Source: JAENVU01 sp963765075 (GTDB taxonomy: Bacteria; Actinomycetota; Acidimicrobiia; IMCC26256; JAENVU01). From it: a stretch of 64,000 nt of DNA. The notes below the pieces were generated by a model. The model did not search any database, was not told the origin of the DNA, and saw only the letters and a list, made by a program, of their open reading frames with translations. The translations under genes were made by a program, and so were the position numbers. The stretch covers positions 434,001 to 498,000 of the forward strand of contig CAVXVA010000003.1 in NCBI GenBank assembly GCA_963765075.1, written 5' to 3'. Below, piece after piece: positions 27,352 through 36,700 of the stretch. Positions within the stretch are counted from its first letter, which is position 1. The number at the start of each line of letters is the position of its first letter.

Positions 27352-28065
27352 TCAGCGCAGCGCGGCACGCGCGATCGCGGGCACGTCGGTGATGATCGCA
27401 TCGATCCCTGCCGCGGCGAGTCGCACCATCTCCTCGGGGTCGTTCACCGTCCAGGCATTCACTGCGACGCCGACCGCGCGAGCGGCCTCGGCCACCGTCG
27501 CCGCGCGCTGATCGGCGAGGACTCCGAAGAAGGGGTGGATCGCCCGGTGCCCGCCGGCGACCGCCGCGGCCAATGCGTCGGCCGGCGGCGGGTCGATGAC
27601 CGCGAGGTATCCCGTCGGGATTTCCGGCGCCAGCCGGCGCACCGCCGCGATCGACGGTAGGTGAAACGACGAGACCAGCACGTGGTCGGTCCCGGCCCGG
27701 TGCCCGAGCAACTCCACCACGGCCTCACTGGCCGACTCGGTGGGGTCGAAATCCGCATCCTTGGGTGAGTTCTTGATCTCCACGTTCACCAAGAGGCCGA
27801 CACACTCGTCGAGCACCGCTTCGAGGGTCGGCAGCCACGGAAACGCGGCGTGGATCGTGGCGAACGCATGCTGGGCCAGGATGCCGAATCCGTCGATCTC
27901 GGCATCGTGATGGACGATCACCACGCCGTCCTGGCTGAGATGGACGTCGAGTTCGACGCCGTCGGCGCCCTCCTCCCGGGCCAGGGAGAAGGACTCCACG
28001 GTGTTCTCACGGGCTCGTCGGGGTGCCCCCCGATGACCGATGATCAGAGGGGTGGAAAGTGCCAT
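27352..28065 (-). CDS. Glycerophosphodiester phosphodiesterase
   Basis: 237 residues with the GDPD barrel motifs: HRGAPRRARENT, the metal-binding ELDVHLSQDG and HHD, VNVEIK, and the terminal NAWTVNDPEEM and GIDAIITDVP. It hydrolyses deacylated phospholipid head groups to glycerol 3-phosphate and an alcohol. No signal peptide is present, so it acts in the cytoplasm. ATG at 28065 is chosen because TACGCT lies 6 nt upstream and the frame matches the first conserved strand. Confidence 0.92.
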   Translation of the reverse strand: MALSTPLIIGHRGAPRRARENTVESFSLAREEGADGVELDVHLSQDGVVIVHHDAEIDGFGILAQHAFATIHAAFPWLPTLEAVLDECVGLLVNVEIKNSPKDADFDPTESASEAVVELLGHRAGTDHVLVSSFHLPSIAAVRRLAPEIPTGYLAVIDPPPADALAAAVAGGHRAIHPFFGVLADQRAATVAEAARAVGVAVNAWTVNDPEEMVRLAAAGIDAIITDVPAIARAALR

Positions 28066-28071
28066 CCGAGC

Positions 28072-28077
28072 AGCGTA
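28072..28077 (-). promoter_or_regulatory. -10 element of the GDPD gene, leaderless type
   Basis: On the minus strand TACGCT is 6 nt before the ATG at 28065. Confidence 0.5.
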
Positions 28078-28113
28078 TTCGCACGGCGTCTGCAAAAGGG
28101 CAGGTCAGACCTC

Positions 28114-28143
28114 TTGCAACCTGTTCTCGCGCGGTCGTAGCGT
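28114..28143 (+). promoter_or_regulatory. Promoter of whiB1
   Basis: TTGCAA (28114-28119) and TAGCGT (28138-28143) are 18 bp apart, leaving a leader of roughly 70 nt before the whiB1 GTG. Unlike most promoters in this window it is not leaderless. Confidence 0.5.
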
Positions 28144-28217
28144 CATCTCTGCTTCGAGGCGTGAGCCCGGAGACTCCGGCTTGGGCACCATGCAAGCCAC
28201 CGACCGAAAGGCGCGCA

Positions 28218-28505
28218 GTGGCACTGACCTGGATTCGCACGCATGACTGGGACGCCGAAGACTGGCGCACCCGTTCACTGTGTCGGGACTCGAACTCAGA
28301 ACTGTTCTTCCCCATCGGCGCCACCGGCATCGCGCTCGACCAGATCGACGCGGCCAAGGAGATCTGCCACGTCTGCCCGGTGCACGGTCAGTGTCTCGAG
28401 TTTGCGTTGGCGACCAACCAGGAGGCCGGCGTCTGGGGCGGCACCACGGAAGAGGAACGCCGGAAACTTCGCAAGACGTGGCTCGCCGATCAGAAGACCG
28501 GCTGA
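28218..28505 (+). CDS. whiB1: WhiB1-type iron-sulfur transcription regulator
   Basis: 95 residues. The four cluster ligands are C22, C50, C53 and C59 in the WhiB pattern, followed by GVWGGTTEEERRKLRK, the turn and basic tail that touch DNA and sigma factor. Sequence around the cysteines (LCRDSNSELFFPIG, CHVCPVHGQCLEFAL) is closest to WhiB1, and the convergent neighbour is a PdtaS-like kinase, the same neighbourhood as in Mycobacterium tuberculosis. WhiB1 binds a nitric-oxide-sensitive [4Fe-4S] cluster and region 4 of the main sigma factor. GTG at 28218 has GAAAGG 7 nt upstream. Confidence 0.92.
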   Translation: MALTWIRTHDWDAEDWRTRSLCRDSNSELFFPIGATGIALDQIDAAKEICHVCPVHGQCLEFALATNQEAGVWGGTTEEERRKLRKTWLADQKTG

Positions 28506-28518
28506 CCATTCTGAATCC

Positions 28519-30015
28519 CTAACTGGGTTCCACCACTTTGGTGGCGGCGGCGGTCGCGAACGGGATCCGCACATGGAACCGAGTGCCCCGCCCGTTGTCG
28601 CCGGGACTCATGTCCAACTCACCGCCGAGTTCACCGGTGACCAGCGCCTGCACGATCGACATCCCGAGGCCTTGCCCGGATGAGAGCGTGAAGCCCTCCG
28701 GGAGCCCGATCCCGTCGTCGACCACGTCGACATCGACGACACCGGGTTTGCGTTCGAGCCGCACCTGCACGTGCCCGTGCACCGGCTCGTCGTCGTCACC
28801 GTGCGGGAACGCATGATCCACCGCGTTCTGCATGAGTTCGTTCAACACCACCGCGAGCGGCGTGGCCAACTCCCCCGGCAACTCGCCCGCGTCACCCACC
28901 ACCTCGAACCGCAGCCCACCATCGCCGGTCGAAACCGACTCCTCCACCAGCCGCACGAGCTGCTTGATGATCTGCCCGAAGTCGACCGACTCGCGCGCCT
29001 CACGCGACAGCGTCTCGTGGACGATCGCGATCGATCGAATCCGCCGCTCCGATTCCGCCAGCGCGGTGCGCGCCTCGGGAGAGTCGACCCGGCGCCCTTG
29101 CAGTCGCAGCAAGGAGGCGATGGTCTGCAGGTTGTTCTTGACCCGGTGGTGGATCTCGCGGATCGTCGCGTCTTTCGACATGAGCATGCGATCTCGACGC
29201 CGCAGATCGGTGACGTCGCGCAGCAGGACGAGCGCCCCGGCCGGCTTCCACGCATCGAGCAGGGGGATCACCCGCACCAACACCGACGCTTCGTCGCGTT
29301 CCACCTCTTCGATCACCGGCAGACGGCCGCGCACCGCGGTGTCGACCGCCGCCTCGTCGAAGCCGATCTCGCCGAGCCGGACGCCGGAGGTGTACGCGTG
29401 AATGCCGATGCGGTGGAGTGAACTCACCGCGTTCGGGCTCGCGTACCGCATGCCACCGTCGGGGTCGAGCACGATCACGCCGTCACCGACCCGAGGCGCA
29501 CCCTCGATCTCGACTTCTTCGCGGGCGAACGGGAAACTCCCGTGGGCGACCATCGAGACGAGCCGGTCGTAGACCTCGAGGTAGTACCGCTCGAGTTCAC
29601 CGGGCCGGCGACCCGACGTCGTGGGGGCCTCTCGGGCCAGGACCGCGATTTCGCGGCCGCGGTAGCGGACCGGGATGCTCTCCAGTCGGACCCGCTCCTT
29701 GCCCCCGAGGATGTTGGCGTCGCCTTCGAACACTTCGGCGTGCCGCCACGACCGGGCGAGCGCCGGCCGCTCGACCTCGTCGACGATCCGCCCGACCAGG
29801 TCGTGCACGTACAACGTCTGGCCGGTCGTCGGCCGCACCTGGGCCAGGACGACGAAGCGATGACCGTCCTCATGGGCCAGCGGCGCCAACAACAACAGGT
29901 CGGAGAACGACAAGTCGGACAACAACCGCCACGACACCGCCAATCGTTCGAGATGGGCGAGCGCGTCGCCGCTGAGCTCGGTGCGCAGGATCGCGAGCTC
30001 GGGAAAGGCGGCCAT
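28519..30015 (-). CDS. pdtaS: PdtaS-type sensor histidine kinase (HisKA_2)
   Basis: 498 residues, the length of mycobacterial PdtaS. It has an N-terminal GAF-like domain, a PAS-like middle (VIVLDPDGGMRYASPNAV, about 180-280), the HisKA_2 helix with phospho-acceptor His in REIHHRVKNNLQTIASLL, and a HATPase domain with NELMQNAVDHAF and DDGIGLP. There is no membrane span, so it senses a cytoplasmic signal and passes phosphate to a PdtaR-like antiterminator encoded elsewhere. ATG at 30015 has a leaderless -10 6 nt upstream. Adjacency to whiB1 supports the assignment. Confidence 0.9.
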   Translation of the reverse strand: MAAFPELAILRTELSGDALAHLERLAVSWRLLSDLSFSDLLLLAPLAHEDGHRFVVLAQVRPTTGQTLYVHDLVGRIVDEVERPALARSWRHAEVFEGDANILGGKERVRLESIPVRYRGREIAVLAREAPTTSGRRPGELERYYLEVYDRLVSMVAHGSFPFAREEVEIEGAPRVGDGVIVLDPDGGMRYASPNAVSSLHRIGIHAYTSGVRLGEIGFDEAAVDTAVRGRLPVIEEVERDEASVLVRVIPLLDAWKPAGALVLLRDVTDLRRRDRMLMSKDATIREIHHRVKNNLQTIASLLRLQGRRVDSPEARTALAESERRIRSIAIVHETLSREARESVDFGQIIKQLVRLVEESVSTGDGGLRFEVVGDAGELPGELATPLAVVLNELMQNAVDHAFPHGDDDEPVHGHVQVRLERKPGVVDVDVVDDGIGLPEGFTLSSGQGLGMSIVQALVTGELGGELDMSPGDNGRGTRFHVRIPFATAAATKVVEPS

Positions 30016-30021
30016 GTGCGA

Positions 30022-30069
30022 AGGGTATTCCGGTCGCCCCGCGCGGTCGGGACAATCAACCAATATGCT
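30022..30069. promoter_or_regulatory. Divergent leaderless promoters of pdtaS and an MFS gene
   Basis: TACCCT on the minus strand (30022-30027) is 6 nt before the pdtaS ATG. TATGCT on the plus strand (30064-30069) is 7 nt before ATG at 30077, which selects that start over earlier in-frame codons. Confidence 0.6.
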
Positions 30070-30076
30070 CCCCGTG

Positions 30077-31363
30077 ATGGCGCGCCGCTCCCTCGGGGGG
30101 AACTTCGCCCGCCTCTGGACGGCCGGCACCATCTCGAATCTCGGTGACGGCGTGATCCTCGGCGCCCTCCCCCTGCTCGCCCGGTCGCTGTCGCGTTCGC
30201 CGACGACCGTGGCGCTCATCACGGCCGCCGGATCCCTCCCCTGGCTGCTGTTCTCGTTGATCGGCGGCGTCATCGCCGACCGCACCGACCGCCGCCGCAC
30301 GATGGCCGTCGTCGACGCATTCCGCTTCGTGGCCATGGGCCTGCTCGGGTTCGCGCTGATCGCAGATCTGGCATCGATCCCGTTGCTCGTGATCGTGGCC
30401 TTCTCCTTGGGGATCAGCGAGACCGTGTTCGACACCTCCTCGCAGGCGATCCTCCCGTCGCTGGTCGCCGACGAACAGCTCGAAACCGCCAACAGCCGGC
30501 TCGAGAGCTCCCAGGTCGTGGCCAACCAGTTCGTCGGGCCGCCGCTCGGCGCGTGGCTCTTCACGGCCGCGATCGCGGCACCGTTCCTCATCGACGCGGC
30601 CTCGTTCGCGGCCGCGGCCGTGCTCACACTCACCTTGCGCGGCTCGTTCCGTCCCGACCGGGCGTCGTCCCCGGCGACCACGGTCCGGGCCGACATCGGC
30701 GAAGGGTTGCGCTGGCTCTTCGCCCACCGGCTGCTCCGTTCACTCGCCATCGCACTCGGAGTCATCAACCTCCTCGGCGCGGCCGTCATGACCATCCTGG
30801 TGCTCTACGCGAAGGACGTGCTCCACCTCACGAACGTGCAGTTCGGGTTGCTGCTCACCGCCGAGGCGGCCGGCGCGGTGCTCGGAGCCTCGGCGGCACC
30901 GCGTCTCGCTCGACGGTTGGGAAGCGGCACCACGATGACCTTGGCAATCGCGGTGGCCGGTGCATCGATGCTGCTCCCGGGGGTCTGGGCCCAACCGGTC
31001 GCCGTGGCGGCATCGCTGGCCCTCGGCGGGTTCAGCGGTCTGGTGTGGAACGTCCTCACCGTGTCGCTGCGCCAGCAACTGATTCCCGACGCGATCCTCG
31101 GGCGGGTCAACAGCGCGTACCGGTCGCTCGGCTGGGGCACGATGCCCATCGGAGCAATCGCGGGCGGGTTGATCGCCGACGCCTACGGGTTGCGGGCGCC
31201 CTTTCTCGTGTCCGGCACGCTCGTCATCCTGCTGGCCGTCTGGGTATCGAACCAGGCCACGAACCGTTCTATCGCCCGCGCCCGCCGGCGCGCGGCTGCG
31301 GTCATCGCCGATCAGGTGCCTCGTGCGGCATCAGACGGTTCGCGATCCGAGCCAAGCTCGTGA
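30077..31363 (+). CDS. MFS transporter, MFS_3/enterobactin-exporter-like
   Basis: 428 residues with 12 predicted membrane helices. The N-terminus ARLWTAGTISNLGDGVILGA and the loop GGVIADRTDRRRTM are typical of the MFS_3 group (related to EntS), as are QAILPSLVADEQLETANSR and NQFVGPPLGAWLF. Substrate unknown; relatives export siderophores or macrolide-like drugs. ATG 30077 is chosen from the leaderless -10. The hydrophilic Arg-rich tail after residue 395 overlaps the convergent ATPase gene by 62 bp. Confidence 0.88.
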   Translation: MARRSLGGNFARLWTAGTISNLGDGVILGALPLLARSLSRSPTTVALITAAGSLPWLLFSLIGGVIADRTDRRRTMAVVDAFRFVAMGLLGFALIADLASIPLLVIVAFSLGISETVFDTSSQAILPSLVADEQLETANSRLESSQVVANQFVGPPLGAWLFTAAIAAPFLIDAASFAAAAVLTLTLRGSFRPDRASSPATTVRADIGEGLRWLFAHRLLRSLAIALGVINLLGAAVMTILVLYAKDVLHLTNVQFGLLLTAEAAGAVLGASAAPRLARRLGSGTTMTLAIAVAGASMLLPGVWAQPVAVAASLALGGFSGLVWNVLTVSLRQQLIPDAILGRVNSAYRSLGWGTMPIGAIAGGLIADAYGLRAPFLVSGTLVILLAVWVSNQATNRSIARARRRAAAVIADQVPRAASDGSRSEPSS

Positions 31364-32489
31364 GGTCCGAGATCTCGTCGGCGAAGGTCGGTACGTCGAC
31401 CACGACATCGGGTCGCCGCGACAGCTCGTTGCGAAGTTCGGCTTCCCGCCGGGCGACCACCGCATAGTTCTCGAACGACGCGCCGATCGTGGTCAACACC
31501 CGGGCGACGTCGTCCAACTCGGCTGGGAGCCCGAGGTCGGCAGCGATCGCGGCCGCGTCGCGACGCAGCGTCTGGGCCGCGCGTGCGGCCTCGGGTGAGA
31601 ACAGTGCCTGGGGCAGAGTCTTGTTGAGGACCAACGCGCCGAGATGGAACTCCCGGCGCAACAACTCGTCACAGAACCGCTCCCCCTCACGCAGGGGTGC
31701 ATCTTCCAAGGTCGTCACCACCGCGAAGCTCGTCCGCTTGTCGTGCAGGAGCGCCTCGACCGCACGGGACCGGGTGACGAAGCCGTCGTACATCGACTGG
31801 AAGTTGAGGAAGAACTCGGCGATGTCCTGGAGGAACTGACTCCCGAGGAGGCGATCGGCCACTTGGTAGAAGGGACGACTCGCCATCGTGATCATGCGCG
31901 CGCCGCGTTTCCCACCGACGCGATAGGGCGCCGTCAACCAGCGCAGCAGGCGCCCGCCGAAGAACTCGGCCATGCGGGCCGGCGCGTCGAGGAAGTCGAG
32001 CGCGTTCCGGGTCGGTGGGGTGTCGACGAGAATCAGGTCGTACCGACCGGATTGATGGATCTCGAACAGCCGTTCCATCGCCACGTAGTCGTGGCTCTGC
32101 ACGAACCGGCTCGTCAGGTTGTCGTAGAGGCGGTTGTCGAGGATCCGGTACGCGGTTTCCTCGTCTGGGGCGTGACGCATCACAATGGCGTCCCAGCTCT
32201 GTTTCGTGTCGAGCATCGCCGCCCACAGCTCGCCCCGCGACTCCAGTCCGGCGCTGGTGAACGCCGATTCGGGCACCCGCCGCTCCACGTTGCCGATGCT
32301 CTCGACCCCGAGCGCATCGGCCAGGCGTTTCGCGGGATCGACCGTGACGACGAGTACTTTGCCGCCCAGGTGCGACGCCGCCGCGAGGCCCGCGGCCGCC
32401 GTGACCGAGGTCTTGCCGACTCCGCCCGAGCCGCAGAACACCATGATCTCCTTGGTCGCGAGCAGCGCCTCCAGGCTGGGCGCGCTCAC
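31302..32489 (-). CDS. ArsA/GET3-like ATPase, second of a pair
   Basis: 395 residues. It has the deviant Walker A CGSGGVGKTSVTAA near residue 20, VVTVDPAKRLADALG and LVDTPPTRNALDFLDAP, all typical of ArsA/Get3 P-loop ATPases that work as dimers. It belongs to the actinobacterial pair equivalent to Rv3679-Rv3680 (proposed GET3-like or efflux-linked), not to arsenic resistance: no arsB or arsenic regulator is nearby. The GTG start overlaps the stop of the first member (GTGA), consistent with a heterodimer made in equal amounts. Confidence 0.88.
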   Translation of the reverse strand: MSAPSLEALLATKEIMVFCGSGGVGKTSVTAAAGLAAASHLGGKVLVVTVDPAKRLADALGVESIGNVERRVPESAFTSAGLESRGELWAAMLDTKQSWDAIVMRHAPDEETAYRILDNRLYDNLTSRFVQSHDYVAMERLFEIHQSGRYDLILVDTPPTRNALDFLDAPARMAEFFGGRLLRWLTAPYRVGGKRGARMITMASRPFYQVADRLLGSQFLQDIAEFFLNFQSMYDGFVTRSRAVEALLHDKRTSFAVVTTLEDAPLREGERFCDELLRREFHLGALVLNKTLPQALFSPEAARAAQTLRRDAAAIAADLGLPAELDDVARVLTTIGASFENYAVVARREAELRNELSRRPDVVVDVPTFADEISDLTSLARIANRLMPHEAPDRR

Positions 32490-33445
32490 AGCCCGAGCTC
32501 CGCAGCCAGGGCGTCGGCGACCAAAGCAGTTTCGCGTCGGCCTTGGGACCGGGCGAAGAGATACGGCACGAACATCAACGGCAGGTCGACGTCCTCACGC
32601 AGCCGCTCGAGATGTGGGACCCGGCTCCGCCGCATCGAGACCGCCAGCCGCGCGGCATCGAGCACCGACCCGACCCCGGGGCCCGCGCCGGTCGTGAGTC
32701 GATCGCGCACCGACGGTTCGGACAACGCATCGAAGATCAAGTCGTCGGCATGAGTGAACAACTCCGGCAGCACCCGATTCACGATCACCGCGCCGAGCGG
32801 AACTCGGAGCTCCCGCCGCGCTCGACCCACGAGGTCGATCGTCTCCGCGACCGGCATCTCCTCCGGGGTGGTGACCACGTTGAGCGCGGTCACCGCCGGG
32901 TCCGACAACAGGTCGCTCATCCACTCGGTCTGGCTCCGCACCGGGCCGACGGCGACCATGTCGCCGATCGCGTCGGGCGCTCCGAGTTGCGCGATGACGT
33001 GCCCGGTCGCCGCGGCATCGACGACGACGAGATCCCAGTCGGCGCGACCTTCGATTGACTCGCGCACTTCCCAACAAATCTTGCCGATGGTCAGGATCTC
33101 GCGCACGCCGGGCGCCGCGGTCGCCACGAAGTCGAGCGCCCGCGCCATCGGGCCGAGCCGCCCGAGGATCGGGATCTTGAGGTTCAGCTTGACGTACTCC
33201 GCCAGGCTCGCCTCGGTGTCCATCGCCATCAGCGAGATCCCCGGCATCACCTCGCGGGGCGTGAAGCTGATCGGCGCGGTCTCGAACCGCTCTGCGATCG
33301 TCCCTTTGGCGTCGACGTCGACGACGAGGACGCGCTGACCTTGATTGGCCGCGACCAGCGCGAGCGCGGCCGCCATCGTGCTCTTGCCGACCCCACCCTT
33401 CCCCGTGACGATGAGGAGTCGGCGCCCGAGCAGATCCGGCTGCAT
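32486..33445 (-). CDS. ArsA/GET3-like ATPase, first of a pair
   Basis: 319 residues with Walker A GKGGVGKSTMAAAL near residue 16, VLVVDVDAKGTIAERF and the switch region LVVVDAAATGHVIAQL. Together with the downstream gene it matches the Rv3679/Rv3680-type two-subunit ATPase conserved in actinobacteria. ATG at 33445 is unambiguous. The DUF3107 gene ends 20 bp upstream of it, in the same orientation, so the three form one operon. Confidence 0.88.
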   Translation of the reverse strand: MQPDLLGRRLLIVTGKGGVGKSTMAAALALVAANQGQRVLVVDVDAKGTIAERFETAPISFTPREVMPGISLMAMDTEASLAEYVKLNLKIPILGRLGPMARALDFVATAAPGVREILTIGKICWEVRESIEGRADWDLVVVDAAATGHVIAQLGAPDAIGDMVAVGPVRSQTEWMSDLLSDPAVTALNVVTTPEEMPVAETIDLVGRARRELRVPLGAVIVNRVLPELFTHADDLIFDALSEPSVRDRLTTGAGPGVGSVLDAARLAVSMRRSRVPHLERLREDVDLPLMFVPYLFARSQGRRETALVADALAAELGL

Positions 33446-33465
33446 CGCGTCAGGGCCGGGCCGAC

Positions 33466-33693
33466 CTACCGGCCGAAACCGACTTTGCGGCCGGCCTCAT
33501 CGGTGATCACTTCGACGTAGGCGACCTTGTCGGCCGGTACGCCAACCTTCCGGCCCTTGCCGTCCTCGAGCCAGAGGAACGACGATCCCGCGGCGACGGC
33601 CGCTTCGATCGAACTCATTACCGAATCGGGGTCGGCCTCGGTCTCGAGCGTGAGCTCCTTCGGCGTGTGGATGACACCAATGCGGATTTCCAT
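33466..33693 (-). CDS. DUF3107 family small protein
   Basis: 75 residues. The sequence MEIRIGVIHTPKELTLE with KVAYVEVI near the end matches DUF3107, a small cytoplasmic family of unknown function found throughout actinobacteria (TB9.4/Rv3208A in M. tuberculosis). It is the first gene of the operon with the two ArsA-like ATPases. CGGAGG lies about 10 nt before the ATG. Confidence 0.85.
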   Translation of the reverse strand: MEIRIGVIHTPKELTLETEADPDSVMSSIEAAVAAGSSFLWLEDGKGRKVGVPADKVAYVEVITDEAGRKVGFGR

Positions 33694-33760
33694 GCCTGAA
33701 CGGCCTCCGGGCTGAGCGGTTGAATCGACGATGACGCGGCCCGTGATCGTAGGCGAGGCC

Positions 33761-36700
33761 CTACCGCGATCCGGTGTTCGCCGCGTTCTGCCCGAAGCGG
33801 GGCCACTGCCGGAGCCGGGTGCTCGGGGTCGGAGTGTGCCAGACGAGCAGGACTCCGTCCCGGCGAACGACGGCCAACTCGGCCCTGCCGTCACCGTCCC
33901 AATCGCCGAGACCCGGCGTGCCGACAACCCACCCGCCGGTGAGTTTCGGCCATCCGGGCGGGATCGTGCCGTCGGGACTGACCCCGCTGAGGGTGTAGAC
34001 GCCGTTGCCGGCGATCACGTCGGGCCGCTGATCGCCGTTGACGTCGGCGATCGCCGGCGTCACGAAAAACGCGAGGTCGGGAGTCTCCCGAGGGAACGCC
34101 GGTCGCATCGTGCCGTCGACCGGATCCCACGCGGCGAGCTGATCGTCGGACGGGAGCTGGAGTTCGGGAGTCGCGGTATCGAGCAGGCGCGACAACCCCG
34201 ACACCGGCGCGGCGACATCGAGATGGTCCCGCGCGCCCAGCTTGCCGACGGCCGGGCCGCCGAACGCGGCGAGCATGACGCCGACATCCTCGGAGTTCCG
34301 TAGTGCACCGGTGCCCGTCGGGTCGTTCGCGAACAGACCACCGAACCAGTGCAACGGAACGTCCTTGCCGTCGACCTGGCCGAGCGCCGACCGGCCGTCG
34401 GCACCGAAGACGTAGATCGGACCCACCGCGGACGCAAAGGCAATCTCCTTGCCCGCGTGACTCGGGATGAGTTCACCCACGGCCGCTTGGGCGGCGACGC
34501 CGTTGCCGATGAATGGGAGCACCTCGCGCTGGAACATGCCGACCTTGACCGGCCATCCCGGCAGATAGGCCTGGGCATCGGGATGCGCGGGATTCGGATT
34601 GGGGTTCGTGGCATTGCGGCCGTCGGGTGAGATCACGTACTCACGCGAGTTACCCGACGTCCCGGGGAGGCCACCGAACTCGGGCGCGTTGAACGGCTCG
34701 TCGTATTCCTCTTGTGCCCCGACGATGATCTCGGCACGACCGTCGCCGGTCAGATCGGCCAGCGCCGGAGTCGAGATCAGGTTCCCACCGTCGCCCACTC
34801 CCGAATTCGCGGTGAAGCTGACCTTGTGGACGAGGCCGTTCACCGCCTGGACCTTGGCCGGATCGACCACGAGCACTGGGAAGCCCGCCACCCGCGTGCC
34901 GTCGCCGTGCCAGGCATAGACATGGCGGTCGAGCGCCGCGCCCACGAGTTCGGGCTTCTGGTCACCGTCGAGGTCGGCCGCCGCGAGCGAGTTGGCGAAA
35001 CCCCGTTGGGTGCGGTTGACCGAATCCTGCGCGATCGGACTGTCGAGCGAGAAGCCGAACTCGGTCCCGACGTTCTCGAACCCGGGCAGCTCGTTGCCCC
35101 ACCGGTCCCACGCGAAGACCCGGCCTTCGAGGTCGCCGACCGCGAGGTCGGGCGAACCGTCCCTATCGAGGTCGGCGATCACGGGCGCGCCGACCATGAT
35201 GGCGCCGCGGGCCGGGACGATCCCATCTTCGAGCGACGTGCGACCCACCACCCAGTACGGGGCGATGTCGGTACGGACCGGGAACCCGGGCAGTTCCGAC
35301 CGATCACCGCGGTAGGCGTGGATGCGGCCGTCGTCGGTGGCGAGGATCAACTCCTGACCGCCGCCCGGTTCGAGGTCGTAGAACACCGGGCTCGAAGTGC
35401 CCGCGCCCCGAACCCGTCGCGGCATCCCGTCGACCAGATCGGGATCGTCGTGCACGAAGACCTGCTTCTGGGATTCGCCGGTCAGTCCGTCCGTCGGTCC
35501 GCCAATCGCGGTGGTCACGACCCGGATCCGGACCGTGAACTTCTCTTCTTCGGTCCGACCGGTCGTCGCGTCGGCCGGCGGGCCCTCCGCCCCATTGAGC
35601 GCGGCCGCGACCGTCGCGAGATCCAACCGGGCGAGGGTGCCGTCCTTCGGGCGGGTGCGGCGGTCGTCTCCACCCACGACCTGCCAGGTATCGGTGGCCG
35701 GGTACGCCGGCGGCTGCATCCCGACGGCCCACTCGACGCGGTACGAGTACGCCTGCGCCTTGGGCGCACCCACGTGGCCCTTGATGCGCACCGTGCCAGT
35801 CGTCGGCAGGACGTCGAACCACTGCGGGCTGGTCAGGTCGGCTTCGGGAGGGATGCGGTCGTCGCGGACGGCCTTGAGCAACTCGTAGGCGTTGAGGCGG
35901 CCGTAACCGTTGGTGCCATCCCACCCGGCGGTCGTCGGGTACCGGACAGTCGAGCCGGTGAGGTAGTCGTTGGCCGGGTCGACCGCGTTCGGGGTCGAGA
36001 AGTCGATGTCGTCGGCCGCAATGCGCACGAGTTGGAGGATCTCGTTGGTGGACAGGTGGAGGCCGCGGTCACGCGCCTCGCTGATCACGAGACCCGCGAC
36101 CCCGCTCATGATGCCGGTGGCTTCGGACGAACACGACGACGACGGGATCGAGATGAACGTGCGGCCGCCGAAGTTGGTGCAGCCGTTGAGTGCGAGATAG
36201 CTCTTGGGCGAGCCGGTGTCACGTACGGAGTTCACGGTGAGCGTGTGTTCGAGTGAGCTGGGGAGGTTCGGGTGCTTGCTCGCCTCGTCGGCCATCGAGG
36301 CGATCACCGGTACGCCCCGCCGGTAGGCCGCGTCGATTGCTTGCTGGGCCTGGCGCGGGTTGTTCAAACCGCCGAGCGCTTCTTGGATCACGGCGGCGTC
36401 GGAGTCGAGCCCGAACAACACGCCGGCGGCGAAGCGGCCGCTGTCGGCAATGAACGAATCACCGACCCGGACCGGAATGAAGGTGCAGTTGGGGCACGTG
36501 CCGACGTCACCCGACCCATTCGGCGCGGCGGTGGAATCCTGGGCCTCGCCGGTGCCGTGGCCGTAGTTGACCGTGTCGAGCGCGTTGTTGTCTCCGTAGA
36601 GGAAGTCCCACCCGGAGATGTCGTCGACGTAACTGTTGTGGTCGTCGTCGACGCCGTTGGACACGGCCGGATCGAGGATCAGGTCTTCGGGATCGGCGAG

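Noticed and set aside
31302..33445. Arsenic resistance operon
   Set aside because: The ATPases are ArsA-like but no arsenite pump, reductase or arsenic-type regulator is nearby; the pair matches the conserved actinobacterial GET3-like genes.
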